64,000 nucleotides of DNA from Kiritimatiellia bacterium (GTDB taxonomy: Bacteria > Verrucomicrobiota > Kiritimatiellia > RFP12 > UBA1067), in NCBI GenBank assembly GCA_017403825.1, contig JAFRDO010000083.1, forward strand, positions 113,690 to 177,689. The letters run 5' to 3'. The notes below the pieces were generated by a model. The model did no database searches. It had not been told where the DNA came from and saw only the letters and a list, made by a program, of their open reading frames with translations. Position numbers and translations under genes: made by a program. Shown piece after piece: positions 33,199 through 41,158 of the stretch. Numbering within the stretch: the stretch's first letter is position 1; the number at the start of each line of letters is the position of its first letter.

Positions 33199-34563
33199 AT
33201 GTTTAAGATCGGATACCTGCCGCTGAGCAAGGTCAACTGGACAAACGACACGCTTGAGGCCGCTCGCGCGGACGCAATCAAGTTCCTGGAGAAGCTCCCC
33301 GATGTGGAAGTCGTCGCCCCTGACCACATGCTCGCGCTTGAAGGTGAGGCGATCGAGGTTCTCGACCAGTGGGAGAAGGATAGGCCCGACCTGATCGTGG
33401 CGCACTTCCTCACGTTCTCGCTTGGCGTGGTGCCGCCTATGTTTGCGCAGCGCCTCAAGGTGCCGATCCTCCTCTGGTCCCAGCCCGAGCCCGACCCGAA
33501 GGGCGGGCGCCTGCAGAACAACTCGTTCTGCGCGGCGAACATGAACGCGCACCACATGTGGCGTCTTGGCATCCCGTACTTCTACGTCCATGCGCAGGCC
33601 GGGACGAAGGAGGCCGAGGATGGCCTCATGAAGCAGATACGCGTCGCCCAGGCGATGAAGGCGCTCGGGCGCATGCGCATCGGCCTCATTGGCGGACGCG
33701 TCCCCGGGTTCTTCACTAGCTGCGTGGACGAGATGATGCTGCGCCGCACGCTTGGGCCCGAAGTCAAGATCATTACCGAGCACGAGCTCTTTACCGTCGC
33801 GCAGAACCTGACCCCCGACGAGGTCGCGAAGGGCATGGCCATAATCGACGGCGACCTGAAGACACACCCGACGGACGGCCCCAGAGGGAACCAGAAGGAG
33901 AAGTCAGCCCGCCTCATCGCGGCGGTGATGAAGCTGAAGGAGAAGTTCTTCGTTGACACGTTTGCGATGCGCTGCTGGCCCGAAGTCATTCTCAACGAGT
34001 TCTATGGCATTGCGGTCTGCTCCACGCTTGGTCACCTCACGAACCACGGCTATCTCACAGCGTGCGAAGGCGACGTCTATGGCGCGGTGATGATGCGCAT
34101 AGGCCAGATAATCTCGGGCGACCTTCCGTTCTTCTGCGACCTCATCATTTGCGAGGGCGACCACGGAACGGTGTGGCATTGCGGCGCGGCGCCGTGCGGG
34201 CTCTGCAAACAAGGTTATCAGCCCGAGCTGCACAGCTCCGCGACCGTCGAGGGCGGCGGGGTAAAGGGCTGCACGGGCGAGTTTCCGCTGAAGCCTGGGC
34301 GCGTCACGCTTGCCCGCCTTGGCGAGACACGCGACGGAAGGGGCTTCCGCATGCTCGTCTGCCCCGGCACGGGAATCGATACGGACCTCTTCGTGCGCGG
34401 CACTCCGCTCAACGTCAAGTTCGACGCCGGCTGCGAGGCCGTCCGCCGAGAGGTCATGGAGAACGGCTGGGAGCATCACTATGCGCTGATGTACGGCGAC
34501 CGCGTGGAGGAGCTGACCGCTTTCTGCAGGAACATGAACATCGAGATGCATCTGGTGAAGTGA
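33199..34563 (+). CDS. L-fucose/L-arabinose isomerase-like protein
   Basis: This 454-residue cytoplasmic protein resembles the fucose/arabinose isomerase superfamily, which interconverts aldoses and ketoses with a divalent metal. An N-terminal alpha/beta part (PDLIVAHFLTFSLGVVPPMFAQRLKVPILLWSQPEP, IGLIGGRVPGF) is followed by the catalytic half. That half has FAMRCWPEVILNEFYGIAVCSTLGHLTNHGYLTACEGDVYGAV, whose Glu and Asp residues suit the metal site, and HHYALMYGD near the end. It lacks the full length of FucI (about 590), so it belongs to the shorter related branch. With the rhamnulokinase (60516) and class II aldolase (61955) it could complete a deoxysugar pathway, although the genes are 26 kb apart. 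AAGGAGG precedes the ATG. Confidence 0.8.
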   Translation: MFKIGYLPLSKVNWTNDTLEAARADAIKFLEKLPDVEVVAPDHMLALEGEAIEVLDQWEKDRPDLIVAHFLTFSLGVVPPMFAQRLKVPILLWSQPEPDPKGGRLQNNSFCAANMNAHHMWRLGIPYFYVHAQAGTKEAEDGLMKQIRVAQAMKALGRMRIGLIGGRVPGFFTSCVDEMMLRRTLGPEVKIITEHELFTVAQNLTPDEVAKGMAIIDGDLKTHPTDGPRGNQKEKSARLIAAVMKLKEKFFVDTFAMRCWPEVILNEFYGIAVCSTLGHLTNHGYLTACEGDVYGAVMMRIGQIISGDLPFFCDLIICEGDHGTVWHCGAAPCGLCKQGYQPELHSSATVEGGGVKGCTGEFPLKPGRVTLARLGETRDGRGFRMLVCPGTGIDTDLFVRGTPLNVKFDAGCEAVRREVMENGWEHHYALMYGDRVEELTAFCRNMNIEMHLVK

Positions 34564-34606
34564 CAGGCCATGTTTCGTAGAGTCCTCAGGCGGGCGAGAA
34601 TTATGG

Positions 34607-34612
34607 TATAAT
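34607..34612 (+). promoter_or_regulatory. Extended -10 promoter of the NifU-like gene
   Basis: TATAAT preceded by TGG ends 11 bases before the ATG at 34624. No ribosome site lies between them, so the leader would be only a few bases long. Confidence 0.7.
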
Positions 34613-34623
34613 AGAGTCCCGTT

Positions 34624-35187
34624 ATGTGGAACTATTCGGAGAAGGTGATGGACCACTTCCGAAACCCTCGGAACGTGGGCAAGATAGAGAACCCTGACGG
34701 GACGGCGACGGTCGGTTCCCTCGCGTGCGGAGACGCGCTGCAGTTCCAGTTCCGGCTGGGCGAGGACGGCAGGATCGCCGAGGCGAAGTTCCAGACGTTC
34801 GGCTGCGCCAGCGCGATAGCGTCCAGCTCCGCGCTCACCGAGATGGTGATCGGCAAGACGCTTGAGGAGGCGAAGCGGATAACGAACAAGGACATCGCCG
34901 ACTACCTTGGCGGGCTGCCGCCGCAGAAGATGCATTGCAGCGTCATGGGGCGCGAGGCGATGGAAGCGGCGATCAAGAACTACGAGACCGGCGAGAACGC
35001 CGACCGCAACCTGGAGGACACTACGCTCTGCACGTGCTACGGAGTCTCCGAAAACGAGGTCCGCCGCGTCATAACCGAGAACCAGCTGACGACCGTCGAG
35101 GAAGTCACGAACTTCACGAAGGCCGGAGGCGGCTGCGGCAAGTGCCGTCCGAAGATAGAGGCGATCCTGAAGGAGCTCGGGAGATGA
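34624..35187 (+). CDS. NifU-like Fe-S scaffold protein (IscU domain plus BFD-like [2Fe-2S] domain)
   Basis: This 187-residue protein assembles iron-sulfur clusters. Residues 1-125 are an IscU-type scaffold with the three cluster cysteines in SLACGD, TFGCASA and KMHCSV and the usual Asp after the first Cys. Residues about 137-187 form a bacterioferritin-associated-ferredoxin-like domain (LCTCYGVSENEVRRVI, GGGCGKCRP) with four Cys. The C-terminal Nfu domain of nitrogen-fixation NifU is absent, so this is the shorter two-domain form. No cysteine desulfurase gene is next to it. Its stop overlaps the next start as ATGA. The promoter leaves almost no leader. Confidence 0.9.
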   Translation: MWNYSEKVMDHFRNPRNVGKIENPDGTATVGSLACGDALQFQFRLGEDGRIAEAKFQTFGCASAIASSSALTEMVIGKTLEEAKRITNKDIADYLGGLPPQKMHCSVMGREAMEAAIKNYETGENADRNLEDTTLCTCYGVSENEVRRVITENQLTTVEEVTNFTKAGGGCGKCRPKIEAILKELGR

Positions 35188-36704
35188 AGGCCGGATTCGA
35201 CAACGAAAAGTACCTGAAGGAACAGTCGGAAGAGATCCGCCGCCGTGCCGGCAAGTACGGCCGCCTCTATCTGGAGTTCGGCGGCAAGCTGATGAACGAC
35301 TTCCATGCGGCGCGCTGCCTGCCTGGCTACGATCCGAACGTGAAGCTTCGTCTCCTTCAGACGCTGAAAGACCAGGCCGAGGTGATCCTCTGCCTCTTTG
35401 CCGGCGACATCGAGCGCAAGAAGATGCGCGCTGACTTCGGCATCTCCTACGCCGACGACGCGCTGAAGCTGATAGACGACCTCCGCAACCTCGGGCTTCT
35501 GGTGAGAGGCGTCGTCATAACGCGCTACCAGGAGCAGCACGCCGTCAAGCAGTTCCGCGCCAAGCTCGAGAGGCGCGGCGTCAGGGTCTACTACCACTAC
35601 AAGACTGCGGGCTACCCGGCCGACGTGGACACGATCGTCTCTGACATGGGCTACGGCAAGAATGAGTACGTAAAGACCGAGAGGCCGATTGTCGTGGTCA
35701 CTGCGCCGGGGCCAGGCTCCGGCAAGTTCGCCACGTGCCTCGCGCAGATCTATCACGAGTACCGCATGGGCAACTTTGCCGGTTACGCGAAGTTCGAGTC
35801 GTTCCCGGTGTGGAACCTGCCGCTCGACCATCCGCTCAACATCGCCTACGAGGCTGCGACCATCGACCTCAACGACAGGAACATGCTCGATCCGTACCAC
35901 AAGGAGGCGTACGGCAAGGACACGGTCAACTACAACCGTGACGTGGACGCCTTTCCGCTTCTGGTGGCGATATGGCAGAAGATGACGAAGGGGGCGTGTC
36001 CGTATCGCTCCCCTACGGACATGGGCGTAAACCGCATAGGCTTCGGCATAATCGACGACGAAGTCGTTCGCAACGCCTCCAAGCAGGAGATAATTCGCAG
36101 GTTTCTCCGCTACCAGTGCGCGTTCGCAGAGGGCGCCACCGACCGCTCGATGGTGGATCGGGCAAAGGAGCTGATGGATTCGCTTGGGCTTCGCGCCGAG
36201 GACCGTGTCGTCGTCGAGGCGGCTCGGCGCACCGCCGAGGCGGCTCGCCTCCAAGGCAAGGGCAAGGCAGGCGGAACGATCGTGTCGGGCGCGGCAATCC
36301 AGCTGCGCGACGGGCGCATCGTGACCGGCAGGAACTCGGACGAGATGCATGCCGCCGCGGCGATGGTGATGAACGCGGTCAAGACGCTCGCCGGCATACC
36401 GGCGCAGATTCCGCTCATCGGGCCGAACGTCATACAGTCCATCGCCCACATGAAGCAGGACATACTGAAGGTCGGCTACACTTCTCTCAACCTTGACGAG
36501 GCGCTTATAGGCCTTGCGATATCTTCAACCACCAACCCTGCCGCGCAGATAGCGATGGAGAAGCTGAACGAGCTGCGCAGTTGCGAGGTGCACATGACGC
36601 ACATGGTCACGCCGGGCGACGAGGCCGGCCTGAGGCGTCTCGGCTGCCGGTTCACTTCCGATCCGTACTATGCGTCAAACGCGCTCTTCATGGGCGAGAA
36701 CTGA
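35184..36704 (+). CDS. DUF1846 (UPF0371) family protein
   Basis: This 506-residue cytoplasmic protein has the normal length for the DUF1846 family. Recognisable segments are GFDNEKYLKEQSEEIRRRA at the N-terminus, LYLEFGGKLMNDFHAARCLPGY, VVTAPGPGSGKFATCLAQIYHE (a P-loop-like GPGSGK near residue 174), ESFPVWNLPLDHPLNIAYEAATIDLND, and STTNPAAQIAMEKL near the end. The fold includes a nucleotide-binding core, but the biological reaction is not established in the knowledge I can draw on. The start is fixed by an ATGA overlap with the NifU-like gene, so the two proteins are translationally coupled. A link to Fe-S assembly is only suggested by this position. Confidence 0.9.
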   Translation: MKAGFDNEKYLKEQSEEIRRRAGKYGRLYLEFGGKLMNDFHAARCLPGYDPNVKLRLLQTLKDQAEVILCLFAGDIERKKMRADFGISYADDALKLIDDLRNLGLLVRGVVITRYQEQHAVKQFRAKLERRGVRVYYHYKTAGYPADVDTIVSDMGYGKNEYVKTERPIVVVTAPGPGSGKFATCLAQIYHEYRMGNFAGYAKFESFPVWNLPLDHPLNIAYEAATIDLNDRNMLDPYHKEAYGKDTVNYNRDVDAFPLLVAIWQKMTKGACPYRSPTDMGVNRIGFGIIDDEVVRNASKQEIIRRFLRYQCAFAEGATDRSMVDRAKELMDSLGLRAEDRVVVEAARRTAEAARLQGKGKAGGTIVSGAAIQLRDGRIVTGRNSDEMHAAAAMVMNAVKTLAGIPAQIPLIGPNVIQSIAHMKQDILKVGYTSLNLDEALIGLAISSTTNPAAQIAMEKLNELRSCEVHMTHMVTPGDEAGLRRLGCRFTSDPYYASNALFMGEN

Positions 36705-36732
36705 CGCGGCCCCTGCGGCATCGCTGCGCGAC

Positions 36733-38604
36733 ATGAAGCGGATTCACCTGATCGGGATCGGCGGCGTGGGCATGGCCGGTCTCGCCGTATTGCTGAAGGC
36801 GCGCGGGCACGACGTGTCAGGCTGCGACCTTGCCGCAACGCCGCGCACGCGATGGCTGGAGAGCATGGGCGTCCGCGTCTCGGTCGGGCATGACGCCTCG
36901 CATGTCCGTGACGCAGACGAAGTGATAGTGACGCCAGCCGTTCCTGCGGATGAGCCGGAACGACTTGCGGCGCACAACGTTCGGATGCGTGGCGACGTCC
37001 TGGCCGAAATCGTATCGAACCATCCCGACTCAGTCGCTGTCTGCGGCTCCCACGGCAAGACTACTACTGCCACGTGGACGGCTCGACTCCTTAAAGCGCT
37101 CGGCGAAGACCCGTCATGGGCGATAGGCGGCGAGACGGGCGACTTTCCGGTGGCTGGCGTCGGGAAAGGCCCGCTCGTCGTCGAGGCCGACGAGTCGGAC
37201 GGCACTTTGGCCCTTTACCACGCCGGCACGCTCGTTGTCACGAACTGCGAATACGACCATCCCGATCACTTCAAGTCCGAAAGCGAATATCGGGCGTGCT
37301 TTGACGCCGCTCGCCGCAATGCCCGCCAGGTCATCGAAACCCAGGGGCTGTCCCCTGCCAAGTTGGGGACAGGCCCCCAAAAACCCTTGCCAGACGCACT
37401 AAAACCGGGGTCTGTCCCCAGTCAAACCGGGGGACTGTCCCCAATTCTGGCGGTACTGGCGCCTCACAACAGGCAAAACGCGCTGCTGGCGGCTGAAGTC
37501 GCACTGCGGCGCGGACACCAGTTGGCGGACATAGCGGCTGCTCTGCCGTCCGTAGTGGCCGAACTCCCCGACAGGCGCTTCCAGCGCCTGTCCGAAGGCG
37601 TGTACACTGACTATGCGCACCACCCGACGGAGATGAGGTGCGCGGTGCAGATGGCGCGGCAGGCGTGCCGCGGCAGGCTGCGCGTCCTCTTCCAGCCGCA
37701 CCGCTATTCGCGCACGAAGGCATTGCTTGCCGATTTCCCGTCCGCGCTGGAGGCTGCGGACGAAACGGTGCTTTGTCCGACATACCCGGCGTTCGAGCAG
37801 CCTGTCGAAGGCGGCGACATTGCGGACCTTTACGCCGTCTGCCGCGCAGCTGGGATGAACGTCAGGCTTGCCCGCAGCTGCGAGGAGGCCTGGACGCATG
37901 CGGTGCGCACGGCGAGGCCCGGCGACGTCACGCTTGTTCTTGGCGCGGGCGACATCATATCGAAGCTGCACGAGCTGCCGCCGAGGCGCGTATGGATCGG
38001 CGGGGGTTTCAACACGTGGAAAACCGACCTCGACCTTGGCATCGAGTTCTGCAAGACAGAAGGGTCGGCGGCCCGGCCCGGCTCGTCGCTTGGCATTCCG
38101 TGGATGGCCGGTATTCCTGGCACGGTCGGAGGCTGGGTGAAGATGAACGCCGGCGCGTTCGGACATTCGATTTCGGAGGTCGTCGCGCGAGTCAAGGTGG
38201 ACGGCTCGTGGATTGCGGCAGGAGACTGCGGCTTTGCCTACAGGCATTCGAACCTTAACGGTGAGATACAGGACGTCGAATGGGACGAGGAGAAGTTGGC
38301 CGCGGCCTGGGCGCAGGGCAACGCGGCGGACTATCTTGCGCGGCGGCGGAAGTTCCCAGCGGGAACGTTCGGGAGCGTCTTCAAGAATCCGCCAGGCGAT
38401 TTCGCGGGAAGGCTCTTGGAATCGGTAGGCGCGAAGGGGATGCGCGTCGGCGGCGCCTATGTCTGGGAAGGCCATGCAAACGTCATCGTGCGTGGCGAAG
38501 GCGCAACGCCATCGGACTTCATGGCTCTCGTGCGGCTCATGCGCAACCGCGTATTCTTCCGCCTTGGCGTCATGCTCGAGCCCGAAGTGGCTGAGATTAT
38601 GTAA
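36733..38604 (+). CDS. MurC-MurB fusion with missing segments (peptidoglycan precursor synthesis)
   Basis: Residues 1 to about 415 match MurC, the ATP-dependent UDP-MurNAc:L-alanine ligase: GIGGVGMAGLA, GSHGKTTT (105-112), EADESDGT, NCEYDHPDHF, HNRQNAL, RRFQRL, YTDYAHHPTEM, FQPHRYSRT and GAGDI. However, the central segment between DHPDHF and HNRQNAL is only about 60 residues, against roughly 90 in typical MurC. About 35 of these residues come from REP-like palindromes. Residues about 420-623 match MurB (GIPGTVGGWVKMNAGAFG, YRHSNLNG, GTFGSVFKNP with the catalytic Ser, and LEPEV with the Glu) but most of the N-terminal FAD-binding domain is missing. ATG 36733 is used because the 36670 start overlaps the previous gene by 35 bases. 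Function may be altered. Confidence 0.8.
   Translation: MKRIHLIGIGGVGMAGLAVLLKARGHDVSGCDLAATPRTRWLESMGVRVSVGHDASHVRDADEVIVTPAVPADEPERLAAHNVRMRGDVLAEIVSNHPDSVAVCGSHGKTTTATWTARLLKALGEDPSWAIGGETGDFPVAGVGKGPLVVEADESDGTLALYHAGTLVVTNCEYDHPDHFKSESEYRACFDAARRNARQVIETQGLSPAKLGTGPQKPLPDALKPGSVPSQTGGLSPILAVLAPHNRQNALLAAEVALRRGHQLADIAAALPSVVAELPDRRFQRLSEGVYTDYAHHPTEMRCAVQMARQACRGRLRVLFQPHRYSRTKALLADFPSALEAADETVLCPTYPAFEQPVEGGDIADLYAVCRAAGMNVRLARSCEEAWTHAVRTARPGDVTLVLGAGDIISKLHELPPRRVWIGGGFNTWKTDLDLGIEFCKTEGSAARPGSSLGIPWMAGIPGTVGGWVKMNAGAFGHSISEVVARVKVDGSWIAAGDCGFAYRHSNLNGEIQDVEWDEEKLAAAWAQGNAADYLARRRKFPAGTFGSVFKNPPGDFAGRLLESVGAKGMRVGGAYVWEGHANVIVRGEGATPSDFMALVRLMRNRVFFRLGVMLEPEVAEIM
37344..37442. repeat. 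REP-like palindromic cluster inside murC
   Basis: Four related 12-14 base palindromes occur in about 100 bases: GGGGCTGTCCCC (37344), GGGGACAGGCCCCC (37365), GGGGTCTGTCCCC (37407) and GGGGGACTGTCCCC (37429). Neighbours are inversely oriented, as in REP/REPIN units moved by RAYT transposases. The cluster leaves the reading frame open. Confidence 0.8.
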
Positions 38605-38630
38605 TGAAGTGTGTGGCGTCGTAAATATGA

Positions 38631-38636
38631 TATAAT
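38631..38636 (+). promoter_or_regulatory. Extended -10 promoter of butyrate kinase
   Basis: TATAAT preceded by TGA ends 11 bases before the ATG at 38648, with no ribosome site between. Near-leaderless transcription is expected. Confidence 0.7.
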
Positions 38637-38647
38637 TTCAAATCAAC

Positions 38648-39757
38648 ATGAAAACGTACCGCATACTTGTCATCAACCCCGGGTCGACTTCGACGAAAGT
38701 TAGCCTCTTCGAGAATGAGGTGTCTTTATTTGAAAAAAGCCTCTTCCACGATGCGTCGGTTCTTCTTGCCTTTCCGCACGTGAACGATCAGGTGCCGTTC
38801 CGCAGGGGTGTGATCCTTGACATGCTCAAGGCTGAGAACGTGGATCCCGCGTCGATTGACGCGTTCGTCGGGCGTGGCGGCAGCGCCTGTACGCAGCCAG
38901 GCGGAATAACGGCGATAGACCAGAGGCTCTACGACGACACGGTTGCCGCAGTCGGCGGTTCGGAACACCCCGCCAAGCTTGGTGTCATGCTGGCGTTGAC
39001 GTTTGCGCAGGAATACGGCCGCCCGGCGTACACGCTCAATCCGACGAATGTGGACGAATACGGCGACTACGCGCGGCTCACCGGCATCAAGGGCATCTAC
39101 CGCGTATCGCATTCGCATGTCCTCAACCAGAAGGCCGTAGCCGAGCATCACGCCGCGAAGATCGGCCGAAGCTACGAGGACTGCAACTTCATCGTCGCTC
39201 ACATCGACGGAGGCATAACCGTGTCCGCCCACGACCACGGGCGCATGGTGGACGGCAACATGGGCGCGGACGGCGAGGGCGCGTTTACGCCGACACGCAT
39301 CGGCTCGGTGCCGGTGCTGCAGCTCCTTGACTACATCGAGGCGCGCTCCGTCGCCGACGTTCGCCTAAGGTGCTCGCGCGCGGGTGGATTCGTGGATCTC
39401 TTCGGCACGTCCAACTCCGACACGATCCACGCGCTGGTCGAGAAGGGCGACCGCAAGGCTTCGCTCGTGTGGAACACTATGATTTACCAGATATGCAAGA
39501 TGATTGGCGAGATGTCGGCGGTCCTCTGCGGCAAGGTTGACGCGATTCTTCTTACAGGCGGGCTCGTGCGATTCGCTGACATCGTCGAGGGCATAAAGAC
39601 GCGATGCGGTTTTATCGCGCCCGTCAGCGTATATCCCGGCGAGATGGAGCAGGAGGCCCTTGCGCTTCCCGCGCTCAAGGCGTTGCGCGGCGAGGTGCAG
39701 CCGCGCACCTACAGCGGACGGAACGTCTGGAACGGTTTCGGCGACATAGGGCTGTAG
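38648..39757 (+). CDS. buk: Butyrate kinase
   Basis: This 369-residue cytoplasmic kinase of the acetate/butyrate kinase (ASKHA) family converts butyryl phosphate and ADP to butyrate and ATP. The N-terminal signature VINPGSTSTKVSLFEN is the family's first phosphate-binding motif. GRGGSACTQPGG, RVSHSHVLNQKAVA, AHIDGGITVSAHDHGRMVDGNMGADGEGAFTPTR and ILLTGGLVR follow in the expected order. Length is normal. A phosphotransbutyrylase gene is not adjacent, so the partner must lie elsewhere or the enzyme may serve branched-chain acyl phosphates. A branched-chain aminotransferase is encoded 5.5 kb downstream. Promoter and start codon are almost contiguous. Confidence 0.92.
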   Translation: MKTYRILVINPGSTSTKVSLFENEVSLFEKSLFHDASVLLAFPHVNDQVPFRRGVILDMLKAENVDPASIDAFVGRGGSACTQPGGITAIDQRLYDDTVAAVGGSEHPAKLGVMLALTFAQEYGRPAYTLNPTNVDEYGDYARLTGIKGIYRVSHSHVLNQKAVAEHHAAKIGRSYEDCNFIVAHIDGGITVSAHDHGRMVDGNMGADGEGAFTPTRIGSVPVLQLLDYIEARSVADVRLRCSRAGGFVDLFGTSNSDTIHALVEKGDRKASLVWNTMIYQICKMIGEMSAVLCGKVDAILLTGGLVRFADIVEGIKTRCGFIAPVSVYPGEMEQEALALPALKALRGEVQPRTYSGRNVWNGFGDIGL

Positions 39758-39805
39758 CCCAAGGAAAAGCGTCCGGCGCCAATTTGATGACGGTGCGCAA
39801 TATGA

Positions 39806-39811
39806 TATAAT
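39806..39811 (+). promoter_or_regulatory. Extended -10 promoter of the OPA transporter gene
   Basis: TATAAT preceded by TGA ends 11 bases before the ATG at 39823. Its spacing is identical to the promoters of buk and the NifU-like gene, and no ribosome site is present. Confidence 0.7.
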
Positions 39812-39822
39812 TGCAGCCTATC

Positions 39823-41151
39823 ATGAAAGGGTCGTTTTCCTCTTCCGGTGACGGGTCTGTGGCGCGCAGGTATGCGTTTGCACGGGTCAGGCAGGTGTCG
39901 GCGATGCTGTTCGTCTACGCCATATTCTACGTGTGCCGTCTTGCTTTCTCGGCATCGAAGAAGGGCATGATCGAGCAAGGCGCGTACACGCCGGCAGAAA
40001 TCGGCTACGTAGGCTCGGCAATGCTATTCGCTTACGCGATCGGCAAGATCATCAACGGGTTCATAGCAGACCACGTGAACGTCAAGAAGTACATCATGCT
40101 GGGGCTGTTCGTCTCTGCGCTGGCCAACCTGCTAGTCGGCTTCCATCTGCCAGCCCTGATGCTTGCAGTCGTGTGGTTCGTGAACGGCTTCGCGCAGTCG
40201 TCCGGGGCGCCGTGCTGCGTGGTGGCGCTGTCGCGCTGGTGGCCGAGGGAGAGGCGCGGCACGTACTACGGCATATGGAGCTGCTCCAATAACCTGGGCG
40301 AAGTGCTGGCCTATGTCATCTCGGCGGGGATTGTCGTATGGGTCGGGAAATGCTTCGGGCCCGACTTGGCGTGGCGGAGCTGTTTCTGGGGTGCCACAGC
40401 CTTCGCCCTGGTCGGCATCACCGCCGCATGGTTTTTCTTCGGCAACTCGCCGGAAGACGAAGGTCTGCCACCAGTGCCCGTGACCGAGAAGGACGCTGCC
40501 GTCGACACGTCCGGCGGACAACGGATTGCGCTTACGTCCTCTGCCGTGTGGCTGGTCGCGCTGGCAGGCGGATTCTTTGCCGCGAGCCGCTACGCCATCA
40601 TCGACTGGGGAATGTTCTTCCTTCAGGTCAAGAAGGGCTACACGGAAGCCGGCGCGGCCACGATCATCTCCATCAATTCCATAGTCGGAGCCGTTTCGTC
40701 GGCTCTTTCCGGAATCGTGACCGACGTATTCTTCAAGTCGCGCAGGAAAGGCCTGGCGGTTGCGGCTGGACTCCTGAACATTGCCGCGCTCTCGCTCTTT
40801 ATGCTCGTGCCCGGCTGCCACGTTTGGCTTGACGTGACGGCGATGGTCATGTTCGGTTTTGCGGTTGGGATCCTTCTTACCTTTCTCGGCGGCCTGATGG
40901 CAGTGGACTATGTGCCAAAATGCGCAGCCGGGGCGGCGCTTGGCATCGCAGGAATGGGCAGTTACATCGGCGCAGGGTTGCAGTCCGTAATTTCCGGCTA
41001 CCTGATCGAACGTGCTGAGGACGGAACGGCGACGCTCCTCGGGCACACTTTTGCGGGCGGTTGGACGCTTGACTACCTTGCGGTGTTCTGGATCGCGATG
41101 GCGGTGCTTTCGGTCGTATGCGCCATGTTGGCCGGAGGCCGTAAAGGGTGA
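39823..41151 (+). CDS. MFS transporter of the organophosphate:phosphate antiporter (OPA/GlpT-UhpT) type
   Basis: The ATG at 39823 is used; the in-frame TTG at 39811 lies inside the -10. The 442-residue inner-membrane protein has about 12 membrane segments and the GlpT/UhpT style start RYAFARVRQVSAMLFVYAIFYVCRLAFSASKKGM. The loop ADHVNVKKYIMLGL is the MFS motif-A region, and NGFAQSSGAPCCVVALSRWWPRERRGTYYGIWSCSNNLGE is characteristic of the OPA family. Members exchange sugar phosphates or glycerol 3-phosphate for phosphate. That would fit a system in which secreted metallophosphoesterases and glycosidases act outside, but the substrate is not determined. A GH43-GH36 enzyme gene follows after 7 bases. 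Confidence 0.88.
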   Translation: MKGSFSSSGDGSVARRYAFARVRQVSAMLFVYAIFYVCRLAFSASKKGMIEQGAYTPAEIGYVGSAMLFAYAIGKIINGFIADHVNVKKYIMLGLFVSALANLLVGFHLPALMLAVVWFVNGFAQSSGAPCCVVALSRWWPRERRGTYYGIWSCSNNLGEVLAYVISAGIVVWVGKCFGPDLAWRSCFWGATAFALVGITAAWFFFGNSPEDEGLPPVPVTEKDAAVDTSGGQRIALTSSAVWLVALAGGFFAASRYAIIDWGMFFLQVKKGYTEAGAATIISINSIVGAVSSALSGIVTDVFFKSRRKGLAVAAGLLNIAALSLFMLVPGCHVWLDVTAMVMFGFAVGILLTFLGGLMAVDYVPKCAAGAALGIAGMGSYIGAGLQSVISGYLIERAEDGTATLLGHTFAGGWTLDYLAVFWIAMAVLSVVCAMLAGGRKG

Positions 41152-41158
41152 TTGCGAC

